64,000 nucleotides of DNA from Nitrospirota bacterium (GCA_014874185.1 JACWAF010000019.1:1-64000); one strand, 5' to 3'. Counted from the first letter of the stretch, positions 18,027 to 26,655 are shown. The notes: generated by a model not told the origin, from the sequence alone. Numbers and translations: made by a program.

Positions 18027-18929
18027 TCAGTCCTCGTCTTTTGCCATGGGGTGAAACTTGTCGTAAACGTCCATGAGATGCGCCAGGTCCAGGTGGGTGT
18101 ATCGCTGCGTGGTGGAGAGGCTTGAGTGCCCCAGGAGTTCCTGGATCACCCTGAGGTCCGCCCCGGACTGGAGGAGGTGGGTGGCAAACGTGTGCCTTAC
18201 CGCGTGCGGGCTGATGCGTTTTCCCAGGGCCAGGCCGGAGTATTTCACCACCACCCGCCTGACTGTCCTTTCGGTAAGCCTTGCCCCGGAGCGGTTCACG
18301 AAGAGCGCGGCCCCCATCTCTCTCTTCAAGCTCCTTTTAAAAAGGAGCCTCTCCAACAGATAGACCCTTATCGCCTCGATTGCCTTGCCCCCGATGGGGA
18401 CAAGCCGCTCTTTCTTGCCCTTCCCTTCCGCCTTGAGCATGCCTTCCCTGAGGTTCAGGTCGTCCAGGTCCAGGGCCGTAAGCTCGCTTACGCGGAGTCC
18501 GCTTGAGTACAGGAGTTCCAGAATGGCCCTGTCCCTCACGGATTGAAATCCAGTTTCACGCGGGGCCTCAACCAGACTCCTGGCCTCTTCCATTTCGAGA
18601 AAGCGGGGGAGCTTCTTCCCGGCCTTGGGCGAGGGGACGAGCTTTGCCGGATTGGCTTTCAGATAGCCCTCGCGGTTCAGGTATTTAAAGAAAGACCTCA
18701 GGGACGATAGCATCCGGAGTACGGAGACCTTCTTCATCCCCCCGCCTATAAGAGAGGCCACGAACGCCCTCACCTCGGATAGGGTGACCTCTTCGGGAGA
18801 GATGTCCCATTCATTAAAAAAAGCGTGGAGCCCCTGCCGGTAAGCGCGGATGGTATGCGCCGAAGCGCCCTTCTCCACCTCCATGCGCCGGAGGAATTTC
18901 CGGATCAGTTCGGCGCTTCTTTCATTCAC
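18027..18929 (-). CDS. xerC: Tyrosine recombinase XerC/XerD
   Basis: A 300-residue site-specific recombinase with an N-terminal SAM-like core-binding domain (about 1-95) and the catalytic domain with all residues: Arg in SSGLRVSEL, Lys in GKGKKERLVP, HAVRH, the His of LGHSS and the nucleophile Tyr in TQRYTHL. XerC and XerD together resolve chromosome dimers at dif during cell division. Length and context in a housekeeping operon, coupled by GTGA to the DgkA-PAP2 gene, argue for Xer rather than a phage or element integrase. XerC against XerD cannot be settled from sequence alone. Confidence 0.9.
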   Translation of the reverse strand: MNERSAELIRKFLRRMEVEKGASAHTIRAYRQGLHAFFNEWDISPEEVTLSEVRAFVASLIGGGMKKVSVLRMLSSLRSFFKYLNREGYLKANPAKLVPSPKAGKKLPRFLEMEEARSLVEAPRETGFQSVRDRAILELLYSSGLRVSELTALDLDDLNLREGMLKAEGKGKKERLVPIGGKAIEAIRVYLLERLLFKRSLKREMGAALFVNRSGARLTERTVRRVVVKYSGLALGKRISPHAVRHTFATHLLQSGADLRVIQELLGHSSLSTTQRYTHLDLAHLMDVYDKFHPMAKDED

Positions 18930-19627
18930 TTGTAGAAGATTTCAAACAGCAGAAATGTGAGGGCGATGCCCAAGGCGCCGCCCGCGATCACCTCGGAAGG
19001 GCTGTGTATCTTCTTTCCCACCCTGCTCTGGGCAATAATGACCGCAAGCAGCAGGGTCAGGGCCGAGGCGAAGAAATTCCCGGTCAGGAAGGTAACGGAA
19101 ACCCATACGGAAAACGCGAAGGCCGAGTGGCCCGACGGCATGCCGCCCATCAGCGGATGGCCCTTTCCGAACCGCGCCTTGAGGAGCACTACCGCTATCA
19201 GCACCAGGGCCGTGGACAGTATGGCTATGTCGTACCCCGAGTGTTTGGCGATCGTAAAACCGCGCTCGAAGAACAGGACGAAATATGGATAGAGCAATAT
19301 AAGGCCGATCACCGCCGCCCCGAAGGATGTTATAAAGACCGCCCCGGCGGCCACGTCCTTGGCTATCCGCGCCTTCTCATTCAGTCCGGGTGAGAAAAGG
19401 TCCACGGCCGCCTCTATGGCCGTGTTGACCGTCTCCGCAAGGAGCACCAGTATCACCGCCAGCGAGACCAGTATGAAATCCGTCTTCGTAACGCCCATCG
19501 CGAAGCAGAGGATAAGGACTGCAAACGCGGTAATAAAATGATACCTGAGGTGCCGCTGGGTCCTGGCCGCGTGCAGTATGCCTTCTATGGCAAAGCCCGC
19601 GCTCTTAAGCCATCTCCTAAAGGGCAC
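18926..19627 (-). CDS. Diacylglycerol kinase (DgkA) - PAP2 phosphatase fusion
   Basis: Two membrane enzymes in one 233-residue chain. Residues 1-118 are a DgkA-type kinase with its signature ETVNTAIEAAVD and AKDVAAGAV. From about 125 follows a PAP2 phosphatase with MPSGHSAF and SRVGKKIHSPSE; the last motif has Glu where Asp is usual. DgkA phosphorylates diacylglycerol or undecaprenol and PAP2 enzymes remove phosphate from such lipids, so the fusion joins opposing activities and may act in lipid carrier recycling. Start is GTG. It overlaps xerC by four bases and ybeY by 11, in a compact operon. Confidence 0.88.
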   Translation of the reverse strand: MPFRRWLKSAGFAIEGILHAARTQRHLRYHFITAFAVLILCFAMGVTKTDFILVSLAVILVLLAETVNTAIEAAVDLFSPGLNEKARIAKDVAAGAVFITSFGAAVIGLILLYPYFVLFFERGFTIAKHSGYDIAILSTALVLIAVVLLKARFGKGHPLMGGMPSGHSAFAFSVWVSVTFLTGNFFASALTLLLAVIIAQSRVGKKIHSPSEVIAGGALGIALTFLLFEIFYK

Positions 19628-20069
19628 GGAGGAACTCCCTCTCCTTTCGCGTCATCTTTCTTTCCTCTTCCTCCCCAAGCTCGTGGTCATAGCCCAGGAG
19701 GTGCACGAAGCCGTGCACCAGCAGGCGGCTTATTTCTTCATCCAGGGTGGCCCCGTAAAGCCGCGCGTTCCTCAGGGCAACCTCCGGGCATATCACGATA
19801 TCGCCCAGGAGGAAGGGTCTGCTCTCTTTTTTTCTTTTTATCCGGCCGATCTCGCCAGGCTCGACCTGCGGGAACGAGAGCACGTCCGTGGGCCTGTCCC
19901 TGCCCCTGAACTCGCGGTTCAGGCGGCGCATCCGGGAGGCCCCGGCGAGGACTACTCCAAGCTCCGCCCGGTCAAGACCTGAAAGGAGAAGCAGTCTGCG
20001 GCTGTTTCTCTCTATCCGCCGAGGCCTTACCGGTATCCGCCTTTGGGAACTGGATAGCCGTACTTTCAA
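19617..20069 (-). CDS. ybeY: Endoribonuclease YbeY
   Basis: A small zinc endoribonuclease for 16S rRNA 3'-end maturation and ribosome quality control. The diagnostic zinc site is HGFVHLLGYDHE, preceded by the conserved RPTDVLSFP. The longest frame starts TTG at 20093, but a second TTG at 20069 has GGGAGG six bases upstream and gives a normal 150-residue protein, so this start is preferred. Its 5' end lies about 100 bases inside the HD-phosphodiesterase gene. Order phoH-HD protein-ybeY-dgkA is a common bacterial arrangement. Confidence 0.9.
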   Translation of the reverse strand: MKVRLSSSQRRIPVRPRRIERNSRRLLLLSGLDRAELGVVLAGASRMRRLNREFRGRDRPTDVLSFPQVEPGEIGRIKRKKESRPFLLGDIVICPEVALRNARLYGATLDEEISRLLVHGFVHLLGYDHELGEEEERKMTRKEREFLRAL

Positions 20070-21537
20070 CGCCCGCCTCCCTGCTGAAATCAAATCCGGG
20101 GTAATCTATCCTCTTGTGCAGTATGCCCGTAAGGATGAATATGAACCGCCTTTTTACAGCCTGTATGTCCTTCAGAGTAAGCTCGCATTCATCGAGCTGG
20201 CCCTCGAGGAATATGTGATTTATTATCTTGTTCACCAGGCTCGCGATGCGCGCCGGGGTGGGCTCCGAGAGCACCCTGGAGGCCGCCTCCACAGCGTCCG
20301 CCATCATCACCAGCGCGGCCACCTTGCTCTGGGGCTTGGGGCCGGGGTACTTGTACTCGTCCTCGGGCAGCTCCTCGGCCTTCTCCTTCGCCTTCTGATA
20401 GAAATAGGTTATCAGGCTGTTGCCGTGGTGCTGCTGGATGATGTCTATTACCGCCTCCGGAAGCTTATACTGCCTTGCCAGGTCCTCGCCCTCCTTGACG
20501 TGAGAGATAAGCACCATGCTGCTCATGTGCGGGGTAAGGCGGTCGTGCCTGCTGGCCCCTCCGGCCTGGTTCTCCACAAAATAGTCCGGCATCTTTATCT
20601 TCCCGATGTCATGGTAGTAGGCGCTGACCCTGGCCAGGAGCGGGTTCACGCCCACGTCCTCCGCGGCGGCCTCCACCAGGTTCCCCACTATTATGCTGTG
20701 GTGGTAAGTGCCCGGCGCGGCGATCATCATCGTGCGCATAAGGGGGTGCTCCAAATCCAGAAGCTCCAGCAGGCTTATGTCAGTCGTTATCCCGAAGAGA
20801 TATTCCAGAATGGGGAGCGCTATCGAGACTATCGCTATCACGGAAACAGCGGAGACCGTGGCGAAGACGAAGGAGTAGAATGCCATGGTGGTAAAGAGCT
20901 GCTCCCTGAAGAGCAGTATGGCAAATACGGTCAGGACGTTGACCGCAAAGACATAAGCCCCGCCCTTTATTATCTCCGTCCGGCGCTTGCACCGTATCAC
21001 GCTGAATGCGGCCGTGAGGCTGCCCATAAAGGCATAAAACCCATACGACGCGTCATGAAGCCAGACGCCGGAGAGCACACTGGTGACGAAAGAGAACATT
21101 ATGGCCGTATGCGTGTCGAAGAGGAGCATCGAGAGCATCGCCCCGGCCGCTATGGGGATGGCGTAGACGATGCTGGCCGACGGGAAATAGAGCCCCCTGG
21201 ACATCCCGGCGAAGACGAATTCCCAACCCCTTCCGAGTATGAGCGTGCCCGCCGTCAGGAGCCCGAGGAGGAGCATCTTTTTATCGTCCTTCAGAAAACG
21301 GGGCTTGTACCGCTCGATGTCGCGGTAAAAGACCACCATTAAAAAATAGGAGATGAAAAGCGCCCCCAGTACGGTGTCCGCGCGGAGCTTCGTGGTGATT
21401 GCAAGGGCCGTCCCCAGGGCGAAAAGACCGATATAGTAATACCTTTTCAGGTCTTTTTTCTTCGGCTCGCGGGAGGCTTCTTTTTTGGAGCGACCATTAG
21501 TCTTTTGGCTCTTCGCGCCGTTTCTCGTATCTTTCAT
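19972..21537 (-). CDS. 7TM-HD membrane phosphodiesterase (PgpH-like)
   Basis: A 521-residue membrane protein: a basic N-terminal tail, seven or eight membrane segments (about 35-265), then a cytoplasmic HD domain with YHHSIIVGNLVEAA and the HD pair in YYHDIGKIKMPDYF. This is the domain order of PgpH, which hydrolyses cyclic di-AMP, but the large extracellular 7TMR-HDED domain of PgpH is missing, so sensing would differ. Cyclic di-AMP as substrate is inference from the family. It overlaps phoH by 41 bases and ybeY at the other end. The C-terminal tail is Lys/Gln-rich and probably disordered. Confidence 0.88.
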   Translation of the reverse strand: MKDTRNGAKSQKTNGRSKKEASREPKKKDLKRYYYIGLFALGTALAITTKLRADTVLGALFISYFLMVVFYRDIERYKPRFLKDDKKMLLLGLLTAGTLILGRGWEFVFAGMSRGLYFPSASIVYAIPIAAGAMLSMLLFDTHTAIMFSFVTSVLSGVWLHDASYGFYAFMGSLTAAFSVIRCKRRTEIIKGGAYVFAVNVLTVFAILLFREQLFTTMAFYSFVFATVSAVSVIAIVSIALPILEYLFGITTDISLLELLDLEHPLMRTMMIAAPGTYHHSIIVGNLVEAAAEDVGVNPLLARVSAYYHDIGKIKMPDYFVENQAGGASRHDRLTPHMSSMVLISHVKEGEDLARQYKLPEAVIDIIQQHHGNSLITYFYQKAKEKAEELPEDEYKYPGPKPQSKVAALVMMADAVEAASRVLSEPTPARIASLVNKIINHIFLEGQLDECELTLKDIQAVKRRFIFILTGILHKRIDYPGFDFSREAGVESTAIQFPKADTGKASADREKQPQTASPFRS

Positions 21538-22489
21538 ATGCCCTTAGGATCTCCTGAACGAGCTTGTGCCTCACCACGTCTTTTTCGCTAAAGTATATCA
21601 TTTTTACATTTTCGACATCCCTTAGCACCTTCTCGGCCTCGATAAGCCCCGAGACCTTGCCCGGAGGCAGGTCTATCTGGGTTATGTCCCCGGTGATTAC
21701 GGTCCTCGAGTTGAAGCCTAATCTGGTAAGGTACATCTTCATCTGCTCGCTCGTCGTATTCTGGGCCTCATCCAGTATTATGAACGAGTCGTTCAGCGTC
21801 CTGCCCCTCATGAAGGCAAGCGGGGCAACCTCTATTATCCCCTTCTCTATCAGCCTCAGTGATTTTTCCGCCTCCATCATGTCGAAGAGGGCATCGTAAA
21901 GCGGCCGGAGATAGGGGTTTACCTTCTCGTATATGTCACCGGGAAGAAACCCCAGCTTCTCGCCCGCTTCCACCGCTGGCCGCGCAAGCACTATGCGGGA
22001 GACCTCCTTCCTCACAAGCGCATTCACGGCCATGGCCATGGCGAGATAGGTCTTCCCCGTGCCAGCCGGGCCGATGCCTATCACCATGTCATGCGTGCGA
22101 ATGGAATCTATGTACTCCCTCTGGGTTTCGGTCTTCGGGATTACAAGCCTCTTTTTTGAGGAGACCTCTATATTGCTCTGGAAGAGGCCCCTCACTGAAA
22201 CGCCCTCGCCGGCGGTCTGCGCATCGAGGGCCTGCCTTATATCTTCGGGCTTTATTACATAGCCCTGCCTGTTTATGGCCCTAAGCTCTTCTATTATCTT
22301 CTCCGCCTTTCCAACCGATGCTTCGTCGCCCTGGATGAAAAGCCTGTCCCCCCGGAAGCTGATGACCACGCCAAGCCTTTCCTCGATAAGCCTGAACGAC
22401 GGCTGAAGGGCCTCGCTTACCAGTTCCAGTTCCCTGTCTATGTCTATTTCTATCTGAGCTGTTACCACTCTGCGGAGGGGGTTTTGCAA
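21497..22489 (-). CDS. phoH: PhoH-family ATPase
   Basis: A 330-residue cytoplasmic P-loop ATPase with Walker A GPAGTGKTYLAMA at about residues 139-151 and Walker B IILDEAQN, preceded by an N-terminal KH-like segment. PhoH proteins are linked to RNA metabolism; neighbourhood with ybeY is common across bacteria. The annotated start is TTG at 22489; a GTG seven codons later is possible, but neither has an ideal ribosome binding site. The 3' end overlaps the HD-phosphodiesterase start by 41 bases. Confidence 0.92.
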   Translation of the reverse strand: MQNPLRRVVTAQIEIDIDRELELVSEALQPSFRLIEERLGVVISFRGDRLFIQGDEASVGKAEKIIEELRAINRQGYVIKPEDIRQALDAQTAGEGVSVRGLFQSNIEVSSKKRLVIPKTETQREYIDSIRTHDMVIGIGPAGTGKTYLAMAMAVNALVRKEVSRIVLARPAVEAGEKLGFLPGDIYEKVNPYLRPLYDALFDMMEAEKSLRLIEKGIIEVAPLAFMRGRTLNDSFIILDEAQNTTSEQMKMYLTRLGFNSRTVITGDITQIDLPPGKVSGLIEAEKVLRDVENVKMIYFSEKDVVRHKLVQEILRAYERYEKRREEPKD

Positions 22490-22520
22490 CTTCCGGTACG
22501 CCTTCTCAGGGTCGATCTTT

Positions 22521-23534
22521 TCATCTATCTAATATAAGCATAGCATCCCCATAGGAAAAAAATCTATAACCCTCATTGACGCATTCTTTATAAGCCCCAA
22601 GCAGGTTTTCCCGCCCGCAGAGGGCCGAGGCCAGCATCAGCGGAGTGGACCGCGGGAGGTGAAAATTGGTTATCAGACAGTCAGCCGCGCGGAAGTTATA
22701 GCCCGGATAAATGAAAATCCCGGTTGTGCCCATTATCCGGCCATTGGGGGAGGAGAGAAGCCCGCAATTTCCGGACAGATACCCCTCGACAGCCCTTGTG
22801 GCCGTAGTGCCCACGGTAAAGACCCTTCCGCCTGATTTTTTTGTCTTTTCGATCTCTTCGGGCAGCGTGCGGTCCAGCTCAAAATATTCCTCTTCCATCC
22901 TGTGATCTTCCAGATTATCCGCCCGGATGGGGGCGAATGTGCCCCGCCCGACATGCAATGTAAGCTCCCGGACCAAAACGCCTTTTTCTCTTAGCCGGTC
23001 CAGAAGCCCCGGCGTGAAGTGCAGTCCCGCCGTCGGGGCCGCGATGGAACCTTCTTTTCTGGCATAGACGGTCTGATAGCGCTCTTTGTCCAGCCCGTCC
23101 GGTTTCCTTTTTATATAAGGGGGAAGGGGCATATCGCCGGAATCGTAAAGGATCTTTTTCAAGTCGCCTTCATATAAAAGACGGGCCTTCCCGCCCCCGG
23201 TCAGCTCCAGGCTCAGATGTTCAGAGACCCGCAAAGAACCGGTATAGCCCCCTTTTGAGAGCACCTCCCATGTGTCGCCGGAGAGGTTTCTTGCCAGGAG
23301 CACTTCCAGTTTCCCTCCGGTGGGCTTTTCGCCCGTGAGCCTCACAGGGAGCACCTTTGTGTTGTTTATGATGAGGAGGTCGCCTTTGCTCAGATATTCC
23401 GGCAGGTCGCGAAAACGCCTGTGCTCAAGGCGGCTGCCCCTGAGTACGGCCAGCCTGGATTCGTCTCTCTTTTGAGCGGGCCGGAGCGCTATCAGCGCTT
23501 CGGGGAGGGGGAAATCAAATTCCCTGATTTCCAT
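22521..23534 (-). CDS. queA: tRNA S-adenosylmethionine ribosyltransferase-isomerase QueA
   Basis: QueA transfers the ribosyl part of SAM to 7-aminomethyl-7-deazaguanine in tRNA, forming epoxyqueuosine. The 337-residue protein begins MEIREFDFPLPEALIA and carries TAGLHFTPGLL and the C-terminal NEGYRFFSYGDAMLI, both typical. The frame is open 53 codons upstream, but that part is a shadow of the spoIID-like gene; this ATG overlaps that gene by 20 bases. With queH three genes upstream in the same operon it covers two late steps of the queuosine pathway. Confidence 0.95.
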   Translation of the reverse strand: MEIREFDFPLPEALIALRPAQKRDESRLAVLRGSRLEHRRFRDLPEYLSKGDLLIINNTKVLPVRLTGEKPTGGKLEVLLARNLSGDTWEVLSKGGYTGSLRVSEHLSLELTGGGKARLLYEGDLKKILYDSGDMPLPPYIKRKPDGLDKERYQTVYARKEGSIAAPTAGLHFTPGLLDRLREKGVLVRELTLHVGRGTFAPIRADNLEDHRMEEEYFELDRTLPEEIEKTKKSGGRVFTVGTTATRAVEGYLSGNCGLLSSPNGRIMGTTGIFIYPGYNFRAADCLITNFHLPRSTPLMLASALCGRENLLGAYKECVNEGYRFFSYGDAMLILDR

Positions 23535-24510
23535 ACAAGACCAGGGACGTCCCCGGATAGAAGTATGAAAGTATCTCTTTATAGGTCTTGCCGGACCTGG
23601 CCATCTCCAGGGCGGACCACTGGCACATGCCCACCCCGTGGCCGTATCCGGAGCCTTCCATGTCCATATAGCCGTCCTTGAACTCGAAATCAAATGCCGT
23701 GCTGGGGAGCTTCCGCCAGCCCATCATCCTCCTGAAATCGGTGGCCTTCACTACCGTGACGCCCTTGTCCGTGTCTATCTCCAGTTCGCGCACCCTCCCG
23801 GTCACCGTCCTTGATTTTAACCTGATGTCCTTTATTCCTTCCATATTCAGGGCGGCCTCTATCTCCTGCACGCTGAACCGGCGGGCCCAGCTTGCGTAGG
23901 GGGAGAGATCGGATTTCACCTTTACGGGCTTCAGATACGGAAGCGATTTGCCGAAGACCTCAACCGGGTCCTCGGTCTCGCCCACCGAAGTGGAATGGAA
24001 GAACGCCTGTATGAGCTTGCCTTTATATGTGAGGACCTCGCCGGCGGTCGCCTTTACCGCCTCGGAGACCTTCTCGTCGTCAATGTCCCCCTCGTAAACC
24101 TGGTTCAAAGTGGAAGAAGTTATATCGTAATTCGAATGCTCGTTCTGCTCCTTCTGATAAAGGGCGTAAGTCCGTGAGACCACGGCCTGGGCCTTAAGGG
24201 CCTCCATCGCCCAATCGGTCCCGGTCTCGGCCTTCACCACGCTTTTCAGGTATTCCTCCAGGGGCATCTCGTTTACCAGATAAAGCCCTCCGCTCCCCTT
24301 CCAGACCTCTATCTTGCCGCTGAAGGGCTTATCGTGGGATATGAGGAGTTTCCCCATGGTCTGGTCCACAAGCTTTATATTCTCGTTTGCCTGGGGCGCC
24401 TTGAACTGGCCGTCCGTAATAAGGACCCTTATCGTGGTCTCGGCGTAAACTGCCGCCGGCAGGAAGACGCTTATCAGGAAAACAAAAAAAACCCTCTTCA
24501 ATCTCTCCAC
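23515..24510 (-). CDS. SpoIID/LytB-domain exported protein
   Basis: A 331-residue protein with an N-terminal signal peptide (residues 1-23, ending PAAVYA) and a SpoIID domain ending in the conserved GSGYGHGVGMCQWSALEMA block. SpoIID proteins are lytic transglycosylases that cut glycan strands of peptidoglycan stripped of stem peptides; non-spore-forming bacteria carry them too. The start is GTG. It sits between DUF2905 and queA, overlapping queA by 20 bases, an order seen in other bacteria but without a known functional link to queuosine. Confidence 0.88.
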   Translation of the reverse strand: MERLKRVFFVFLISVFLPAAVYAETTIRVLITDGQFKAPQANENIKLVDQTMGKLLISHDKPFSGKIEVWKGSGGLYLVNEMPLEEYLKSVVKAETGTDWAMEALKAQAVVSRTYALYQKEQNEHSNYDITSSTLNQVYEGDIDDEKVSEAVKATAGEVLTYKGKLIQAFFHSTSVGETEDPVEVFGKSLPYLKPVKVKSDLSPYASWARRFSVQEIEAALNMEGIKDIRLKSRTVTGRVRELEIDTDKGVTVVKATDFRRMMGWRKLPSTAFDFEFKDGYMDMEGSGYGHGVGMCQWSALEMARSGKTYKEILSYFYPGTSLVLYGNQGI

Positions 24511-24520
24511 TTTCCGGGCG

Positions 24521-24727
24521 CTAGCGGCGGCCCAAAAGCCATAATATGAGGGTAAGTATAACGCTTAGCAGTATGCTTGTGGCAAGTGGAAAATAGAGGG
24601 TGAAGTTCTTCCTCTTGATTACTATATCGCCGGGGAGCTTGCCCAAAAAAGGCACATGTCCCGCGGCCAGAAAAACAAGCCCTATTGCGGCCATAACCAC
24701 TCCCGCAATAATCAGGATCCTGGCCAT
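24521..24727 (-). CDS. DUF2905 small membrane protein
   Basis: A 68-residue protein with two hydrophobic segments (about 3-22 and 45-64) and the family's central LGKLPGDIVIKRKNFTLYFP. Function is unknown. It lies 10 bases upstream of the spoIID-like gene and 14 bases after queH, clearly in the same operon. Confidence 0.85.
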   Translation of the reverse strand: MARILIIAGVVMAAIGLVFLAAGHVPFLGKLPGDIVIKRKNFTLYFPLATSILLSVILTLILWLLGRR

Positions 24728-24741
24728 CTCGTGAAATCCGT

Positions 24742-25302
24742 TCAGGGCTTTCCCTTCCCGGCGTGTTTGGGCCCAAGGAACCTTTCCATCTCGGAGTATA
24801 TGCAGCCGCAGTATTTCTGCCTGTAGAGGCCCAGTTCCTTTGACATCCTCACGCCCTCCCTGTATCCGGGCCGGAAGTCCTCGTAATAGAACGGGATCTT
24901 ATAAAGCGATTCCACCTCCCCCGCCTCCTCCAGAAGGATGTCGAACTTCTGATAGGGGCTTACAAGCAGGGTGGTGCTGAAGGCGTCCGCCTTCAGCCTC
25001 TTCGCGGCCCCCGCGGTCTCCTCAAGGCGCATCCGATAGCATATCCTGCACCTTTCACCCGGTTCGGTCTTCTCGCCCACGGCACGCAGGAAATCCTTCA
25101 GCCCGTAATTGTCCGCATAGGCGATATCGAGCCCCCAGAGTTCCTGAAGACTGTTCAGGGCCGCAAGCCTGTTCAGGTACTCCTGCGCGGGGTGGATATT
25201 GGGGTTATACCAGAAGCCTTTCATCTCCATGCCGGCATCCCGCAGTTTGGAAACGGGATACAGGGCGCAATTGGCGCAGCAGATATGCAGGAAAAGCCTC
25301 AT
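24742..25302 (-). CDS. queH: Epoxyqueuosine reductase QueH
   Basis: QueH (DUF208) reduces epoxyqueuosine to queuosine in tRNA and replaces QueG in many anaerobes. The 186-residue protein begins LHICCANC and has the further Cys pairs CRICYRMRL and KYCGCIYS, which hold the iron-sulfur and metal centres of this family. The frame also offers TTG at 25308, but the ATG two codons later fits the family start better. It is the first gene of the queH-DUF2905-spoIID-queA operon. Confidence 0.93.
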   Translation of the reverse strand: MRLFLHICCANCALYPVSKLRDAGMEMKGFWYNPNIHPAQEYLNRLAALNSLQELWGLDIAYADNYGLKDFLRAVGEKTEPGERCRICYRMRLEETAGAAKRLKADAFSTTLLVSPYQKFDILLEEAGEVESLYKIPFYYEDFRPGYREGVRMSKELGLYRQKYCGCIYSEMERFLGPKHAGKGKP

Positions 25303-25316
25303 AATCAATTTTAACC

Positions 25317-25366
25317 GTTCTTTTCTTGTAAGAAAAGAACCAAAAGAACTTTTGGCCCAAAGGGGC
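25317..25366. repeat. Tandem hairpin array upstream of queH
   Basis: Three adjoining inverted repeats: an 11-base perfect stem (25317-25327 with 25330-25340), a 7-base stem (25340-25346 with 25349-25355) and a 4-base stem (25355-25358 with 25363-25366). The AAGAAAAGAACC style resembles the array at 58021-58141. It may be a mobile palindromic repeat or a transcript-end structure. Confidence 0.55.
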
Positions 25367-25385
25367 TTTTAGAACATTCCCCTGA

Positions 25386-25423
25386 AAAACAAAAAAGCGG
25401 AGGGAAAGGCACTTTCCCTCCGC
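25386..25423 (-). terminator. Terminator of the DUF4382-like lipoprotein gene
   Basis: On the minus strand a perfect 12-base GC-rich stem (25412-25423 with 25397-25408) with a three-base loop is followed by a run of T (25390-25396). It lies 18 bases after the lipoprotein stop codon. Confidence 0.85.
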
Positions 25424-25441
25424 ATATGTTAAGTTTCCGGT

Positions 25442-26590
25442 TTACATCATGGGCATCTCGCCGCCGGGCATTACTCCAGGCCCGCCGGGCGTTGGCCCCG
25501 GCATCCCGGGCATATTGCCCACTCCCATAAGCATCGTCCTTACGAGAACGGCGTTGAACAGGTCCGTAGTGGAATCGAAGCTGTCCAGCTTCGTGGTCAC
25601 GAATACCCCGTTCTGAAAGGTCCCCAATACGGCCGCATTGGAGAATCCGACATTCAGGGTCGCGTTGTTGATGGCGGTCAGGTTGAACGTGGACAGAACG
25701 GTGTTGAGGCTGGATACCGTGCCCGAAGCAAGCACGAAGATGTTGGTTGCGTTGCACATCCCGCTTGAGATGTCGGTTTCGCTGCAGATGACCTGCATTG
25801 GGAACCCGTTCGCCTGGGCCATGCCCACCATGTTGCCGAGCCCGGTCTGGTTGGCAATACCCCCGCTGTTTACCAGAAACGACATCGGCCCCACTCCGAT
25901 CGTGAGCGAATTATTGGCAAAACCGCCTGGAAACCCCGTCATCCCCGAATGGTAACCCTGCACCCTCCTCTGGTCCATCTCCGAGGCGTTCATCGGGGTT
26001 GTCGTCATGGTCACCGAGCAGGCGTTCGTCCCAAACCCGGATACGTCGAAGTTCTTGAGGTCGAAGTCCATTCCGGCCTCGGCATTCTGGTTTGGAAGGA
26101 CATCAACGGCCCCGGTCAAGTCGATGGAGCAGTTGTTGCCTATGCAGCTGATGACGTTCGGCGCGGCGCCCGGCGCCGTCCTGAAAGAATTGAAGGCGCA
26201 GGTATTCGTCACGCCCGAACTGTTCGTCAGGATCACGTTGCGGTCAAATGCCATGTGCAGCCTGGTGTAGGAACCGGACGGACAGTTGGAGACGTTCACA
26301 AGCTGAAGCGTGTTGGCCAGCCCGGTCAGATCCAGGCTTACCGCGTTGGAGAGCACGGTGCAGGTCTGGCCGGAGGCGGCGTTTATCATGGAGACGGAAT
26401 TGATGGTGGCCGTAACCTGTCCGTAATTGGAGATATCGTCAGTGAAATAGAAGCTTACGGGCGCGGTCTGGGCCGATGGGCCGGGCCCCGGCCCGCCGCC
26501 GTGGTCGCCGCCGCATCCGGAGAACCAGACGATCAAACCTGTGGAAAACAGCCATAATAAAAAAAGTTTGTGCCAGGCCCTTGTTCTCAT
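25442..26590 (-). CDS. Lipoprotein with DUF4382-like domain
   Basis: A 382-residue exported lipoprotein. The signal peptide ends in WFSGC, with Cys about residue 26 as the lipidation site, followed by a Gly/Pro/His-rich linker. The next segment (about 42-190) has the pattern of DUF4382, a beta-sandwich of unknown role: VSFYFTDDISNYGQVTATINSV. Paired Cys (SNCPSG, CAFNS, CIGNNC) suggest disulfides. The C-terminal tail is a Gly/Pro/Met-rich low-complexity stretch. GGGGGG precedes the ATG. It forms its own transcript with a strong promoter and terminator. Confidence 0.75.
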   Translation of the reverse strand: MRTRAWHKLFLLWLFSTGLIVWFSGCGGDHGGGPGPGPSAQTAPVSFYFTDDISNYGQVTATINSVSMINAASGQTCTVLSNAVSLDLTGLANTLQLVNVSNCPSGSYTRLHMAFDRNVILTNSSGVTNTCAFNSFRTAPGAAPNVISCIGNNCSIDLTGAVDVLPNQNAEAGMDFDLKNFDVSGFGTNACSVTMTTTPMNASEMDQRRVQGYHSGMTGFPGGFANNSLTIGVGPMSFLVNSGGIANQTGLGNMVGMAQANGFPMQVICSETDISSGMCNATNIFVLASGTVSSLNTVLSTFNLTAINNATLNVGFSNAAVLGTFQNGVFVTTKLDSFDSTTDLFNAVLVRTMLMGVGNMPGMPGPTPGGPGVMPGGEMPMM

Positions 26591-26655
26591 GGATTTCCCC
26601 CCTTGATTTGCAGCGCGATTAATACGGTTGAAGGAACCCTGGGTAATCTATTTAG

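Noticed and set aside
18027-18929. Tyrosine recombinase as sign of a prophage or integrative element
   Set aside because: It is in a housekeeping operon, has XerC length and motifs, and no att-like repeats or phage genes are near.
19888-21342. Plus-strand open frame of 484 codons
   Set aside because: Antisense to the 7TM-HD gene and ybeY; His/Arg/Gly-rich shadow protein without motifs.
23535-23693. N-terminal extension of queA
   Set aside because: Lies inside the SpoIID-like gene; the QueA family start MEIREFDFPLP is at 23534.
25311-25757. 148-codon minus-strand frame near the DUF4382-like lipoprotein
   Set aside because: It runs through the lipoprotein gene, its terminator and a hairpin array in another frame.
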